Assembly (NCBI RefSeq): GCF_001411555.2
Contig: NC_049904.1
Coordinates: forward strand, 34,533,534-34,597,533
Source: Juglans regia
Taxonomy: Eukaryota > Streptophyta > Magnoliopsida > Fagales > Juglandaceae
DNA: 64,000 nt
Reading direction: 5' to 3'
The position numbers were made by a program, and so were the translations under genes. Positions within the stretch are counted from its first letter, which is position 1. Each line of letters starts with the position of its first letter. The notes under the pieces were generated by a model. That model had not been told where the DNA came from. It saw only the letters and a list, made by a program, of their open reading frames with translations, and searched no databases. Below, in pieces: positions 47,598 to 59,575 of the stretch.

Positions 47598-49322
47598 TTA
47601 ATATTCCTTTTTTTTTTTTTTTTTCAATCAACCTGATCTCATCATCAAACTTATCTTGCACGACCTTAAACGTACCCTTAATTTGGGGGGTATTTGTCCT
47701 GAGAAAGAATGAGGGTAGCCTTCGGTGGGGTGGGGTTGTCCAAAAGACAATAAAAGGTGTGCAAGAAAGTTCTCTCTGTAGAAGGGAGGGGATGGGTCCC
47801 AGACAACAAATTATCTCTTGTGAACAAGGCAATAATTCAGAATTGTTATTGATAGTTGCAAGTTGTACATGGCATTAAGAAATTAGAAGGCAGGTCTTCG
47901 TGGAGTCCGTTCTATAGTTTCCCAAGGGCCCACAACCCACATGGGCCGTTTTCATAAAGAAACAACAGCTTTTTATTGTTTATTACATTTAATGGCCTAA
48001 TCAACTTTGTACCTGTGTTACCAAGTTTGGACAATTCCATCAAGTCCTGTTTTCCATTTTCGTTTTCTCATTTTCCATCAAGACTGCGTGATATTTATGT
48101 ATTGCGTGAGAGATAGAGAGGGAATTTTGCTAAACAATTTAATAGGTGGAGCGGAATAATCAGATATTTAATCTTCTCTAAAACTTAATGGAAATTATTT
48201 GTGCGAATTAATATAATGTGATTTTTTTTTTTTAACTTCAGATCATAACTTATATTATTTTTTCCGATTAATGCATATGTCATGGATTAAATTATTGCTT
48301 CCTTAATAGACAATTACCGATTTAACAACTTTACCCAATTGTCGCCCGATTAATGAATTCAGCCAATCATAGGTCCAACAGCTAGCTAGCTAGCTAGCCT
48401 TGTATGATCATCATTATTACATATTTCTATATGTTTGATGTACAGATCATATAATTAGTAAATTAAATTAGTGGCAAGTATGGGTATATATAAGATTAGG
48501 AATTTAGGCATATCAACCCCGTTGGTTCATCTAACCTATGATGGGGGCCGGCCGGGGTGCATGCTTTAGCCAACCTTAAAATGCCAACTATAACTTTCTT
48601 TTGCGTCTGCATTTTTCTCATTTCCTCTTATTCTCTAATTACTGCTAACATCCTCTTTACATGACACACCAACTTACGACTTTAACTATTCTTCCTCTCA
48701 GCCCTCTCTCTCTCTCTCAGCGCATACATGTCCCATTGCCATATATTATATATATGCCAAGTTAGCAGACCACAAGGCCCAAGATCAGCTGAGATCAACC
48801 TCGGGCCCATTAAGCACGCACAGATACAAAATCAAATTTTCTTATTTTTTAATGAACAAATACAGTGAAAGCTCAACTCTATTGAGAATCGGTTTTAAAG
48901 ATCGTGGGATTAATGCTCGCAGTGCCATTTTTTTTTAAAATTATTTAAAATGGATGCGATCCAGCTAACATGATTATCCAGATAGGAAGGAAGAGAATAG
49001 GAAAGACGAGCAGTTTGGCATGTCAAAAATTGTGTATGAGAAGCACTCTTTGTCGTTAATCTAAAAGACATCTCTGAAATGAGAGGAAATAGATTTGAAA
49101 ATTCATTCTTAAGAGAAATACTCAAATCATACCATATTGTGATATATATTGGGAGGTACGTACAAAAACTTCATAATTTTCAATTAGTTTAATCTAATCA
49201 GTTGATGTTGGTATTGTAGTACAAGTGAACCCAAAACCAAAAAAGCGGGGAAATGGAATTAACAAAGTTATCCAATTCCTGCATATATATCAATTACATA
49301 TTCTCAAATAGAAAATATACTT
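47598..49322. other. Intergenic region downstream of the PLATZ gene
   Basis: 3' flank of PLATZ with poly(T) at 47609-47625, then AT-rich DNA with GCTAGC runs and a (CT)n tract at 48705-48718. No gene seen. Confidence 0.5.
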
Positions 49323-49468
49323 ACAACCGTGAATTGCGTAACCGTCGCGTAATCGCTTTGAAAAAAATGAATAAAACATGGGATCTACATGAAAAAAATT
49401 AATTTTTTAATAATAGACCCTACTATTTTTCAAAACGATTACGCGACGGTTACGCACTTCACGGTTGT
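49323..49468. mobile_element. MITE copy C with 33-bp terminal inverted repeats
   Basis: 146 bp. ACAACCGTGAATTGCGTAAC and onward at the left is matched by an inverted ACGGTTACGCACTTCACGGT region at the right; the 33-bp arms differ at one base. The centre is an AATTAATTTTTTAATAAT-type palindrome, like copies A and B but with different ends. It sits just downstream of the ATL pseudogene. Confidence 0.85.
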
Positions 49469-49483
49469 ACGTAGAATTACTCG

Positions 49484-50282
49484 TCATCTAACTGCGTCAC
49501 AGATGCTGTTGCAACTTGCTGATCTATACGGTCTACTACTCTGCATTGTAACATCTTTTATAGAGCATGAAGAAGAGGAAGAGGAAGTAGAAGCAGCCGA
49601 AACTGTTTTTTCGCTCTCTCCTCGTATGTTAATAGCGACATAAGATTGACCCATGGAAAAGGACCTTTTCAAACGTCGTGGCCGCTTTCCTTCCTTGGGC
49701 AACACAAGGGAGGCCGGACAGTGGCGAGGCAAACCGCCAGATCGCACATGCCTCCTCAAAGTGGAAGCGCTAATATTATCAACACCGTCATCACCTCCTT
49801 CAACATGAGCACTGATCTGAATCTCTATAGGCAAGGGGTTTTCCATAATTATTGGCGCAGCAGCCATGGGTGCTCGGTAAATTGGGCAGTTAAAATGTGC
49901 GGAGAACCATTTGTCAATGCAGGGAACATGGAAGGCATGCCTACAATAAGGCAACAATCTTACCGAGTCAGCCTCCACCATTTCTCCTAAGCAAACCGCG
50001 CATTCGCTTTGATCCACACGATCGAAATGACTCACCTTTAACATTGTTTGTGGAGTAACAGAGAATTGGGATTGCGGCCAGGACTTTTTGGTCCAACCCT
50101 GCAGGCATCTGGTTCAAGTGCCACCTACTACTGGCTAATTGTCGATGCTGCCGACGCCATAGGTAAAATCATACCAAAATGAGATGGTATGCTGCAATTG
50201 CCAGAGAGGTAAAGACTATGCCAGCCAAAGAGATTAGCAGTGGGGTGTAGAAAGACCGTGAAGAATGTGATGTGATCGTCAT
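49484..50282 (-). pseudogene. ATL-type RING-H2 ubiquitin ligase pseudogene
   Basis: On the minus strand an ATG at 50282 opens MTITSHSSRSFYTPLLISL and a transmembrane helix (LAGIVFTSLAIAAYHLILV). A TGA at 50169-50171 then interrupts it. The same frame continues through FYLWRRQHRQ to the ATL signature GLDQKVLAAIPILCY. A frameshift at about 50025-50045 moves reading into the RING frame, which is open to 49484. The RING has CAVC, CRHAFH and CIDKWF but ends CPIYR where the family has CPxCR, so the last zinc ligand is Tyr. The C-terminal tail is intact and S-rich. ATL genes encode membrane-anchored ligases, usually without introns. Three lesions make this a pseudogene; a product starting inside at the RING frame is formally possible but would lack the last ligand. 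Confidence 0.87.
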
Positions 50283-51240
50283 GGGTTTTCCAAGTTGAAT
50301 TGTTCTTTGGTGTTCTAGTAGTAGTATTAGATTTAAATTGGACTGAAATATTCATGTGAAATACAAGAAGGGGTGTCATTTGATGATCACGGTGGTTCCA
50401 ATCAATTAGTTTCGAGTAGTTTACGTTTGAATTCGTTCAAATGGGTATACGTGGCATTTTATGGGTGTGGAAGCTGACCAAGTGCACACATTGTGGTACA
50501 ACTTCTGACAAGTGTAAGGTAAACATGGTATAATAGAAACTTTTAAGGTTTTCTTTATTAACTTTTTGCATGATTGGGTATTATATATGAATAACTATTG
50601 TTTTGTAGGACGTAACTAATCTATATATTAAACTTTATGTTGGTCCCTAAGAATTATCCACGTGGACTGCTGTCTGTCATGGGCACATAAACTTTTAAGC
50701 GACGTGCACCAAAGTTAGACGAGTAACTTACCAAACATGATCAAGGGGAGTTATCCCCTGGACCGGATCAGGAGAAGGGCTTGGGTCGAGCATATCTCAG
50801 AAGTCCAATTAGAAGATATGGGAGAAATTTAGATACGTGTGGTATATAACTAGGCTAGCTAATTGATCATGATTAAGGATGAAGAGGAAGATTGATATTG
50901 TCAATGGAATAATAAAAATTAAGCTGCAACAGAATTTATAAATGAATTGGCGGAGTAGAAGATGAATGCATGGGATGGAGACCATACCTATGCGGTGCTG
51001 CCATGAAATCATCGGCTTCTGCCAAACAACAACACTAATAATAGTATCTTTTTTCACCTTTGTTTTCTTATTAATTATATTTTAATCATAAAAATAAATT
51101 ATTAATAATACATCAATTTATAAAATTATTATTTTTTTAATAAAATAATAATATATATATTAAATAAAATTACGTTGGACTATAGTCTATAACAACATCA
51201 TACCCTTAAACTGTATTGCACAAGAGGTCGCGTCCTCTTT
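50283..51240. other. Intergenic region between the ATL pseudogene and the NT-C2 gene
   Basis: Mostly AT-rich, no gene seen. The two flanking genes are divergent, so the region should contain both promoters. Confidence 0.5.
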
Positions 51241-51349
51241 CACACACTCTCGTCTCTATGGAAGGAAAATAAAGTAACACCCTTCACAGCAATGACTACG
51301 TAACCATCTCTCTCTCTCTCCATGCTTTGTTTCTCTCGCCCTCGTTGAT

Positions 51350-51389
<40 letters not shown>

Positions 51390-51546
51390 TTTGTTTCTGT
51401 CGCACTCTGCATGGATATTCTCTTCTCTCTTTCTCTTTCTGATTTTATTGGTACTAAATGATAATGGCGTTTGAGGAGGTAGTGGTAGTTCCGAATTACT
51501 CTCTGGGTTTCCTTTAGTGAGAGAGTGGTTTCGAGCAAATTATACA
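51241..51546 (+). promoter_or_regulatory. Probable 5' leader of the NT-C2 gene with (CT)n and two short uORFs
   Basis: Pyrimidine-rich leader with (CT)n at 51354-51387. Two short upstream ORFs precede the main ATG at 51547: 51411-51461 (MDILFSLSLSDFIGTK) and 51464-51517 (MAFEEVVVVPNYSLGFL). They are separated by two bases. CT-rich tracts and uORFs are common in plant leaders and may reduce translation of the main ORF; that they are in the mRNA is inferred. Confidence 0.5.
51354..51387. repeat. (CT)n tract in the NT-C2 leader
   Basis: Long CT run just before the upstream ORFs; part of a partly repeated TTTGTTTCT(C/G)TCGC...GATATTCTCT leader block. Confidence 0.8.
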
Positions 51547-54500
51547 ATGTTCGCGCTGCACAACAAGAACAAGCATGCCAAATCAGGGTACATAGTTGAT
51601 TTCAACTTCTCCCTCTTCAAGGCCCTCCAGGTCCATTCTTGTTTCTAAACTACTCTTGCTTCAAAATTAATTGTTAGTGCATCTTTCGAATCCTATATAC
51701 ACACACGACGTATGTATTTTGTTCAAAGTCCAGTGATCTTGATTTACAAGTATTTGAACAATGTGTAGTGCTATTCATCTGATCACCAAATGAAACATAC
51801 AGTAATGGAGAACGTGATCAGATAAAGCTTTGGGCCAGTATTGAACTAATAAAACTGTAAAATTTAATTGAACAATGTGTCGTGCTATTCATCTGCTATG
51901 GGCCAGTGAACTAATAAAATTGTAAAATACAATTGATAAAATGGCAACACACCAGTCAAATATGGAAGAACTGTAATCAGATAAGGACTTGAAAAGTAAT
52001 GGAGAAGGTAGACGCATATGATTCTCCCATACTCCTGTTCATTTTTGGTACCCACATCTCGTGCTTGTCCTAGTAGGAAGCTGATAATTTGTGCGCTTCC
52101 AATTTGGCCTGGAATTATCTTACAATATTACTTACTCCTGCATTTAATTTTTCATCAAACACTATTGAATGTTCAACTATGAAAATTATGAGGGTCCTCT
52201 TATTCTTTTCATTCAATGAAAAGTCAACTACCGCGATTTCAAATTAGTTGGATCCAATTTTTTAACCTGTATAAGCTTTTGAAGGATCTTCAGTCAATAG
52301 TCACCGACTATTTGATTACTACCGATTTTTTGTTGTAAAGGTTCCGAAAGGTTGGGACAAGCTGCTTATATCTATTTTCTCTGTCGATACCGGGAAAACG
52401 GTTGCAAAGTCGGGCAAAGCACTGGTGCATAATGGAAGTTGTCAATGGACGGATATATTATCAGAATCTACATGGGTTAATTCACAGGATGACTCTTCAA
52501 ACGAGCTAGAAGAATGTTTCTTAAAGCTTGTTGTCTCCATGGTATTGGTGATGCTGCCCCCATACTCCTTTTTGTTAATTGTTATTAAATTTTTATTGTT
52601 CCTTTTCTCTTTCTAGAATGAGGATATAATATCCATGATTACTTAAACAAAACAAAAAAATCCATGACATTCTCTCTTTGCTGATTTTCGTTCTCTAAAA
52701 ATATTGTGAATGTGCTTTTTATTTATTTTTTATATACGCTGGTTTTAATATTGAGAGAGTGGTTGGGAACGCTCCGTCAAGTGTCACATTGGTTGGATGA
52801 ACTATGAAGTTTCATAGAAATGAATGAGTGTGATAAAGATGCTAGTTAAGTCCCACATTGATTTCTTACTCTATGGAATTTAAATTTATAATTATTTGAA
52901 AAGGCTCCAATTATAACCTTAATTAGTCTTTTTGTACAATCAATCCAGACATGGCTCGGCCTTTCCATGGGTCATTACAATTTCTCTATATCTTGTTTAT
53001 TTAGTTTTTTTTGGCTAAAATTAGTTACTCAATTGATTATGATTTTCTTACTGCAGGGTTCAGCTAGATCTGACATTCTTGGAGAGGCTATTGTCAATAT
53101 GACGAGCTATATGGGTTCAACTGCTCCTGTTCCAGTTTCACTGCCACTGAAAAAGTGCAACTATGGAACAGTATTACAAGTGAGTTGCATAATTTATGCT
53201 TTTTAATGCTTGGTGTTTTATTGATGTTTCCGCATTACACATATTGAAACAATTTTGGGATCCCATATTACTTAAGAAGAAGAAGTTGTTCTTTATAATG
53301 GTTTCAATGAGACTCCAATTGTATCATTGACTAGTCTTTTTAGAGTATAGATCATGTGGCTTGTGCTTTCTATTGAGACGTTACAAATGGTATCAGAGTC
53401 TATCCCAACCAGAAATATGAGACTTAAGCCATGCCACCTATGATGGAGTGGCCTGACAAAGAACATCGAGAATTTAAGGGGGGAGATTGTGATACCCCAT
53501 ATAATAAAGATAAGGATATGTAGTGTATGAGATCTCACACATTACTTGGGAAGGAAAAGTTCTTGTTCTTGTTCTTTATAATGGTTCCATTGAGACTCCA
53601 ATTGTATCATTGACTAGTCCTTGTGGAGTATAGGTTATGTGGTTTGGGCCTTTCATTGGAGCGTTACAAATGCATCCTTAGAGTTTGGCTCAGGTGGTAA
53701 GGGCCTTCGTCTTGGTGGTATGCTCCTTCTAAGTCTAAGTTTCGAACCTTTGAGTGTAATCAATTTCTAGGAACCATCGGATTGGGAGAAGTTACCCTTG
53801 AATTACCAGGGGTGCATTTGTGAAAAACTCATTTTCCTCTTTTGGAGAGATATGGGTTAATTTTTCCCCGTGAAACTTTCATGAACTTCATAGTTGCAAG
53901 GTGTAACTTGAAAAGTCAAGGTCGAGAAGCTCATATATATCCAGGAGGAAAAAAAATGAGAATGCACTCAGATGGTTTTATCATCTCTGGTAAAGAGCAG
54001 ATGATTCAGTAGTGATGAGTGCCGTGGCTTTATGATCTATTAAACTATATAATTGTAAAATGAAGCATAGTAAGAAAACTAACTAATATGATCCTAAAAG
54101 GTTGTTGGGACAAGGGTCTGTTCAGATTTCTCTCCGTCATTTCTCTTCCATTAATTTTAGGAGAACAGTTTGGCCTTTTACTAGTAAAAATATGCTTGTG
54201 CTTGCACTTTGAAACTTCTGTACCATCTAATAGTTTTCCTTGCATGTCTGATTTGAAGGTAAAAATTCACTGCCTGATACCAAGAATAAAACTCAGGTAG
54301 GAATTCTATGGTGGATGTTCTTCAACCTTTAATGAAATCATTAGCATCCTGCTTGTTATGAAGATTCACTGATCATTTTGCAGGGATGAAGAATCAAAAG
54401 AGATGAACTTCCGTATGGAAGATCAGGAAGCAAACTATCACGATGTGTACTCAAAGTCAGATGGATCTGGAAGCCCATTTACAAGGAGCCTTGGATCATC

Positions 54501-57500
54501 CTCTAGTAAATATTTGGGCTCAACCTTTCATCCAGGAGAACCTAGGAGTAGGGTATGATTTCATTTCCACTCAAAAAGAAGTTATTACCTTTATCACGTT
54601 AAAAGTTAACAAATTGGTATTTCAATCATCTCTCATCATTGGATTATAGTTCTTCTACTAACTTGTTTCCTCTAATGTTTGCTTTCTAACAAGAAATGTG
54701 ATGCTAATGTTGGATGCAGTGTACTAAGTTTTTTGTTTTTAATATGTTATTAAAAAAACTTGATCGAAGCACTTATTTAATCACTAGCAATCAAGAGTCT
54801 CCTGTACTTTAGGCAGCAATTTACCCGACATGTATATTGGAGTGGGCACTTATTATAAGTTATTGCACTATTTACTATGAAGCAACTTTTTGTTAACATG
54901 AAACTTACATATTCTCCTCTACTTTGCTGTAGGAAACAAGCTTCTCTGAATCGGGTTCATATCACAGCTATGACTCGAGGGAGGGTTCTACTTCTATCGG
55001 GAGGGAAAAGTGCTCCCCGAGAAGCAACTTAAGTAGTGATGGGCACAGTCTGATCGGAAGACAAGAAGCTATGAGCCCCCAAAATAGTGGTTATTTGTGT
55101 AGTAATCCTGCTGGTGGTCCTTATCAATCAGATCATTCACCATTTGATTCACAGCTAAAGGGGTTAGGAAATCACTCCCAGAATAGTCAGCAAGAATTTG
55201 TGATGTCATCTTTGAATCCTTCTGGTTCTTCTAAAAGCCTTATGGAAGCTGCACAAGATACAATCGAAGAGCTTCATGCAGAAGCAAAGATGTGGGAGAG
55301 GAATGCCCGCAAGCTCATGCTTGATTTGGATATACTGAGGAAGGAATTCACAGATCAGTCCAAAAACCACGAGAATTTAAGCATGGAACTTACAGCTGCA
55401 TATGCAGAACGTGATGGTTTAAAAAAAGCTGTTGAACAATTGAAATTGTCACTAGAGAGGCCAATGGTGCAACAAACAGAGACCGAGCATTCAAAATTGC
55501 AAGATGAAGGCATATCGCATATTCAAAAGGAATTAAAGGATGAATTGAAGTTTCAGAAAGAGTCCAATGCCGATTTGGCTATGCAGTTGCAGAGGAGTCA
55601 AGCATCAAACCTTGAGCTCGTTTCTGTTCTTCAGGAGCTAGAAGAGACCATAGAAAACCAGAAAATTGAGATCGAAAATCTTTCAGCACCACAATCAAAA
55701 TTCGATGATATTGAAAACTTAATCCAAGTAAATACAGAGGAAAACAGAAATTTAATGCTCCAGCTGCAACACTTGCAGGAATCAGAGAAGAATTTGCAAG
55801 TTATGGTACAACTGCTGGAACGGGGCTCGGAGGAGAAAACTCGACCCACGAATGAAGGGAATTTAAACAAGCAAACTCACCTAGCAATCGAGACAGAATA
55901 CAAAGATAAGTTATATACTAAGGATGAAGAAATCGTCAGTTTAAGAGCAAAGTTATGCGAGTCTCTCAATGGAAGATATTTCCCAGAAATGGGATCATTG
56001 AATGAAGTTGATGTGAATCTGATTGGACAAATGGAAGTTTCGAAGGAAAAAGTGCAGGAGCTGGAAAGGGAATGCAATGAGCTGACAGATGAAAACCTGG
56101 AGCTTTTATTCAAGCTTAAGGAAGCAACAAAGAATTCCATGGTGGGAGACACTTCTTTTGATATTCCAACCCATGACCTTTTAAATAAATCTTCTACCAG
56201 ATTCAAGTCTGAAGCGACCGGACATAAATACATAACACAAACACCCGGTCCTGAAGATAAGTTAAAGAACAAAGACCTCAGGGAGATTGAATATAATAAC
56301 GTTCTTCCAACTCAAGAACTGGAGAGTTTGAATATGGAATTGCAACTTAGAGTCATTGAACAAGGTAAGAAATTGACTGAAAAAGTTTCTGAGATTGCAA
56401 AACTTGAGTCTAAGTTGCTGTCTAAAGAAGAAGAGATTGGAGTTCTTGGATGGGGTCGGAATGAATTAGAGGCTAAGGTCTCTAACTTTCAAAATGAAAA
56501 AAACCAGCTCGAGGAACAAATGGAAGTTGTGCAAAGAGAGAGTGATATCACATCTAAATGCTTAAATGATTTGCGAAATGATTTGATGGCACTTAGCAGC
56601 AGCCTGGATTCCCATGTTTCTGCCAATAAGATTCTGGAAAGAAAATCTTCAGAGCTACAAAATGAAAAATATGAACTAGAGCTTTGTATATCGGAGCTTA
56701 AACAAGAAAATGTGCAGTTATCAGCGCTCATATCTGGTTTGGAAGATCAACTAAGATACTTGACTGATGAGAAGGACTCCAATCAATTGGAGTTAGAGAA
56801 TTCCAAATCTTACGTTCAGCGTCTCCAAGATGAGATCTCTGAGTTAAAAATTGAGAGAGATTCTGAAAAGGCAGATATGAAAGAGAAGTTACAGGACATG
56901 CAAAACAGCTGGTCAAAAGCTCATGAAGAACGCGAATATCTTAGAAGTGCAAATCCAAAGTTAAAAGCTACAGCTGAGAGTCTCGTTGAAGAATGCAGTA
57001 CTCTTAAGAAATCAAATCGAGAGTTGAGGAAGCAAGAAACGGTGCTGCACGAGCAATGTTCTTTCTTGGAGGCTAAGTTGAAGGAATCAGAGAGAAACTT
57101 TGCAGATTGCTCCCAAAGAGTTGGAATCTTAGAAGAAAATCTTTCTTCAATGCTGGTAGACATTTCCTCAAAAGAGAAAAGCCTTATTTCAGAATTAGAT
57201 GCACTTCTTGACGATAGTAAATTAAAAAAAGAAAAATTTATTATTGGAGAAGGTTTGTCAAATCAGATGTATTTGGAGAAAAATCTTAAAGTTGAGACCC
57301 TTCAGCAAGAGGTAGAACACCTAACGAAGAAACTTTATGTAATTCATGAAGAAAAAGAGAGAATAGCTTCTGATGCCATGCTTGAAGTATCCAGTTTACG
57401 TGAGGATAACGCAAATCTAGAATCTGATCTTCAAGAATTTCAATCCAAAATGACATGGATCGAGAATGAACTCAACATCATAGGAATAGGATCTGGATCA

Positions 57501-59575
57501 AAGCTGCAAAGCCTGATGGATGAACTTTCTGCTTCGAAACAGAACCAGGAAGTGCTAAGGGCCAACCATGAAAAGGTGTTGAAGCTGTTGGAGAATTACA
57601 AAGCAGATGAAGAAAAATTTAGAACAACTGTGAATGGTCTTGAGCTAAGGCTCACAGTTTCGGAATATGCACGGGAACAACTCTTGGAAGAGTCTAAAGA
57701 TTTGAAGGTTCGGTTGCAGAATATGGAAAATCTTCATGATGAAGTTTTGGCTTTCAAGAATGAGCTTCACGCAGCCAAGTTTGAAAAAGAGAGCCTGGAA
57801 GCATCACTGCAGCTAATATCTGGGGAATGTGAAGATTTGAAGGCAGAGAAGAGCTTACTGGTTGAAAACATCTGTACATTGCAGAAGGCCATGTCTGAAA
57901 TAGATGAATGTAAGTGTAACAGAGTTGGATCGGCAGAAAAGCTTCTGCAGATGGATTGTGGTCGAATGGAAAAAGAGGCATTATGTGTTCATGATGCTGA
58001 GCTAAATAATGAGCTCAGCCAGATCAGGATAGCAAACAGGCAGTATCAGTGGAAGATACAACTACTTGGGGAAGAAAAAGATCAGGGCATAAAAAAAGCT
58101 CAAGCACTTGAAGAAGAATTAAAGCTGATGAAGGATGGAAAGCTGGATCAGAGGCAGTCCAGCAGTAACAAGATTCCAAGCTTTTCTAAAATTGATTCTA
58201 AAGTTACTCCTGTCCATGAAGATATGAATCCCATAAAGGTCAGTATTTCTTCCTCAGTTGCCCATTAATATAGTCAACAATAATTAGTTAGCTTTATCAC
58301 TTGTGCATTGATTTGGAAGAATGAAACGGTTAAGAACTCTTGTCAGCATCGTGATTCTAAAAGGAGGCAATCCTGGAAGAATGGTGAGGTACAAGAACTT
58401 GTAAAAGATCAAAAGAAGCTTTATAGCAATCAATATCAAAGAGTGGTAAGACATCTGAATATTCACTCAATTCAATTCTGCCGCTATAGCTATTGATACT
58501 TGCATGATAGTATCTAATTACAACAGAATCATTTGTGTGTGGGTCATTTGTCTAACTTTTATGGAGCTCTCTCTCTCTCTCTCTCTCCCCTAATTCTTTG
58601 AAGGAAAATGGTGGCAATGAAAATCTTGATGGAAGTCCTCATGCTGTTGGAGTCGATCCGGCTTCAAAGCTTCAGTTGCTTGAGAATGAACTTGCTAAGG
58701 TTATGGAAGAAAACAAAGTATATAAAGCTCAGATTGACAGGTAAGTGGAGCACAATGCCTTCAAAACACATGTATGTGCATATAGTTATGCTTAGCATCC
58801 TCTGTATATGCTTGTAGTGATTTGTAGTGCAAATCTTTTTCCAAACGGTGCAACAAGAAAAGGCTTTCCATTTTTAGTTCCTTGTATGCCATGAGATTCT
58901 TCTTATTAATTCCAACCAATTTATGAGAATACAAATATTGTTTTCAGTAGTTGAGATGCCTGAATTTGATGGTATATATCTGGTCTATAGATGAATGAAA
59001 AAACCATATAAAGTTTATTCTTATCAACATCAGCCAACAACAATTTCTAGTTTTGCATTGGTAAAACAAACTAGCGGAAACAAACTTTTCAAAAGCACAA
59101 GCATTGTAGGGAAGCAGTCTGACGGTTTTTCTTTTTCTCGGCTAGCAGTCTGAGGTTTAAATCTGATTATCCAGCAAAAAACAACAATGAAAAAGAGCGT
59201 AATTCTTCGATTATGGGAAAATAGCATATGCCTTTCCAGCCTTTGGAGCATGCAAAATATATAAGTTGTACTCAAATTTTCTAGTCATAACAGAATTTCT
59301 CTACATTTACCTACCCCTGCAGGCTGCTGTCTGAGTGCCCAAGCCGCCAAGCAAAGGTTCCTAGAAAATCCACAGATGAAGATGAAATAGTGACAAAAGA
59401 AAGTACTGGACGCACAATATCATCACTAGAGGCAGAGTTACTAGACATTCGGGAGCGCTACCTTCACATGAGCCTTAAATACGCTGAGGTAGAAGCTCAG
59501 CGCGAGGAACTTGTGATGAAGCTGAAGGCAGCCAAGAAGGTGAATAGGTGGCCATCATTAAACTCATTACCTTAG
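51547..59575 (+). CDS. NT-C2 domain / long coiled-coil protein (myosin heavy chain-related), 9 exons
   Basis: Exons: 51547-51630, 52341-52541, 53057-53179, 54259-54296, 54384-54552, 54933-58238, 58320-58445, 58604-58740, 59323-59575. All GT-AG and in phase, giving 1,478 residues. Residues 1-150 form an NT-C2 (EEIG1/EHBP1-type) domain, a membrane-binding C2 variant: VDFNFSLFKAL, VPKGWDKLLISIFSVDTGK, DILGEAIVNMTSY and VSLPLKKCNYGTVLQVKI. A S/G-rich linker follows to about residue 300, then about 1,000 residues of heptad-type coiled coil rich in E, L, K, Q and S with no motor domain. The short C-terminus repeats an LEAELLDIRERYLHMSLKYA block typical of this family. Plant relatives are annotated as myosin heavy chain-related or USO1-like; a membrane-tethering or cytoskeletal role is inference. 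Introns 2 and 3 carry LTR, TRIM and SINE sequence. Confidence 0.93.
52745..52980 (+). mobile_element. Possible solo LTR in NT-C2 intron 2
   Basis: Contains AGTCCCACATTGATTTC, GGCTCCAATTATAACC and ends GGCCTTTCCATGGGTCATTACA, a layout much like the TRIM LTRs in the next intron. No primer site or second copy nearby, so a solo LTR is likely. Confidence 0.45.
53249..53668 (+). mobile_element. TRIM (miniature LTR retrotransposon) in NT-C2 intron 3
   Basis: About 420 bp without coding. 3' LTR at 53488-53668 (181 bp, TGTGATACCCC...CGTTACA). 5' LTR at about 53249-53385, shortened by an internal deletion, sharing TTCTTTATAATGGTT, GAGACTCCAATTGTATCATT and the GTTACA end. A primer-binding site, TGGTATCAGAGTC at 53388-53400, fits initiator Met tRNA. 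A polypurine tract AAGGGGGGAGA lies at 53476-53486. The internal region is about 100 bp. Confidence 0.85.
53388..53400 (+). other. tRNA-iMet primer-binding site of the TRIM
   Basis: TGGTATCAGAGTC, two bases after the 5' LTR end. It matches the plant retrotransposon consensus except for its last bases. Confidence 0.85.
53675..53880 (+). mobile_element. tRNA-derived SINE in NT-C2 intron 3
   Basis: Begins with a Pol III box-A-like TTTGGCTCAGGTGGTAAGGG and has a box-B-like TTTCGAACCTTTG about 50 bp later. The body words CAATTTCTAGGAACCATCGG, GGGAGAAGTTACCCTTGAAT and ACCAGGGGTGCATTTGTG are typical of a widespread plant SINE type. It sits within ten bases of the TRIM 3' end. The tail boundary is uncertain. 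Confidence 0.8.

Noticed and set aside
49484..50044. Intact 186-residue RING protein
   Set aside because: The membrane helix and GLD motif lie upstream in another frame behind a stop, and the last RING ligand is lost, so an intact gene is unlikely.
50014..50045. Short intron after AAAG|GTGAGT in the ATL gene
   Set aside because: The canonical-looking donor would need an intron of about 30 bases, too short for plants, and ATL genes are usually intronless; a frameshift explains it better.
53249..53668. Cassandra-type TRIM carrying 5S rRNA sequence
   Set aside because: No 5S internal promoter words were found in the LTRs.
53675..53880. Functional tRNA gene
   Set aside because: Box A and B words are present but there is no cloverleaf, acceptor stem pairing or normal length; it fits a SINE.
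55631..57981. Minus-strand ORFs inside the coiled-coil exon
   Set aside because: Antisense shadows of a long K/E/L/S-rich reading frame.
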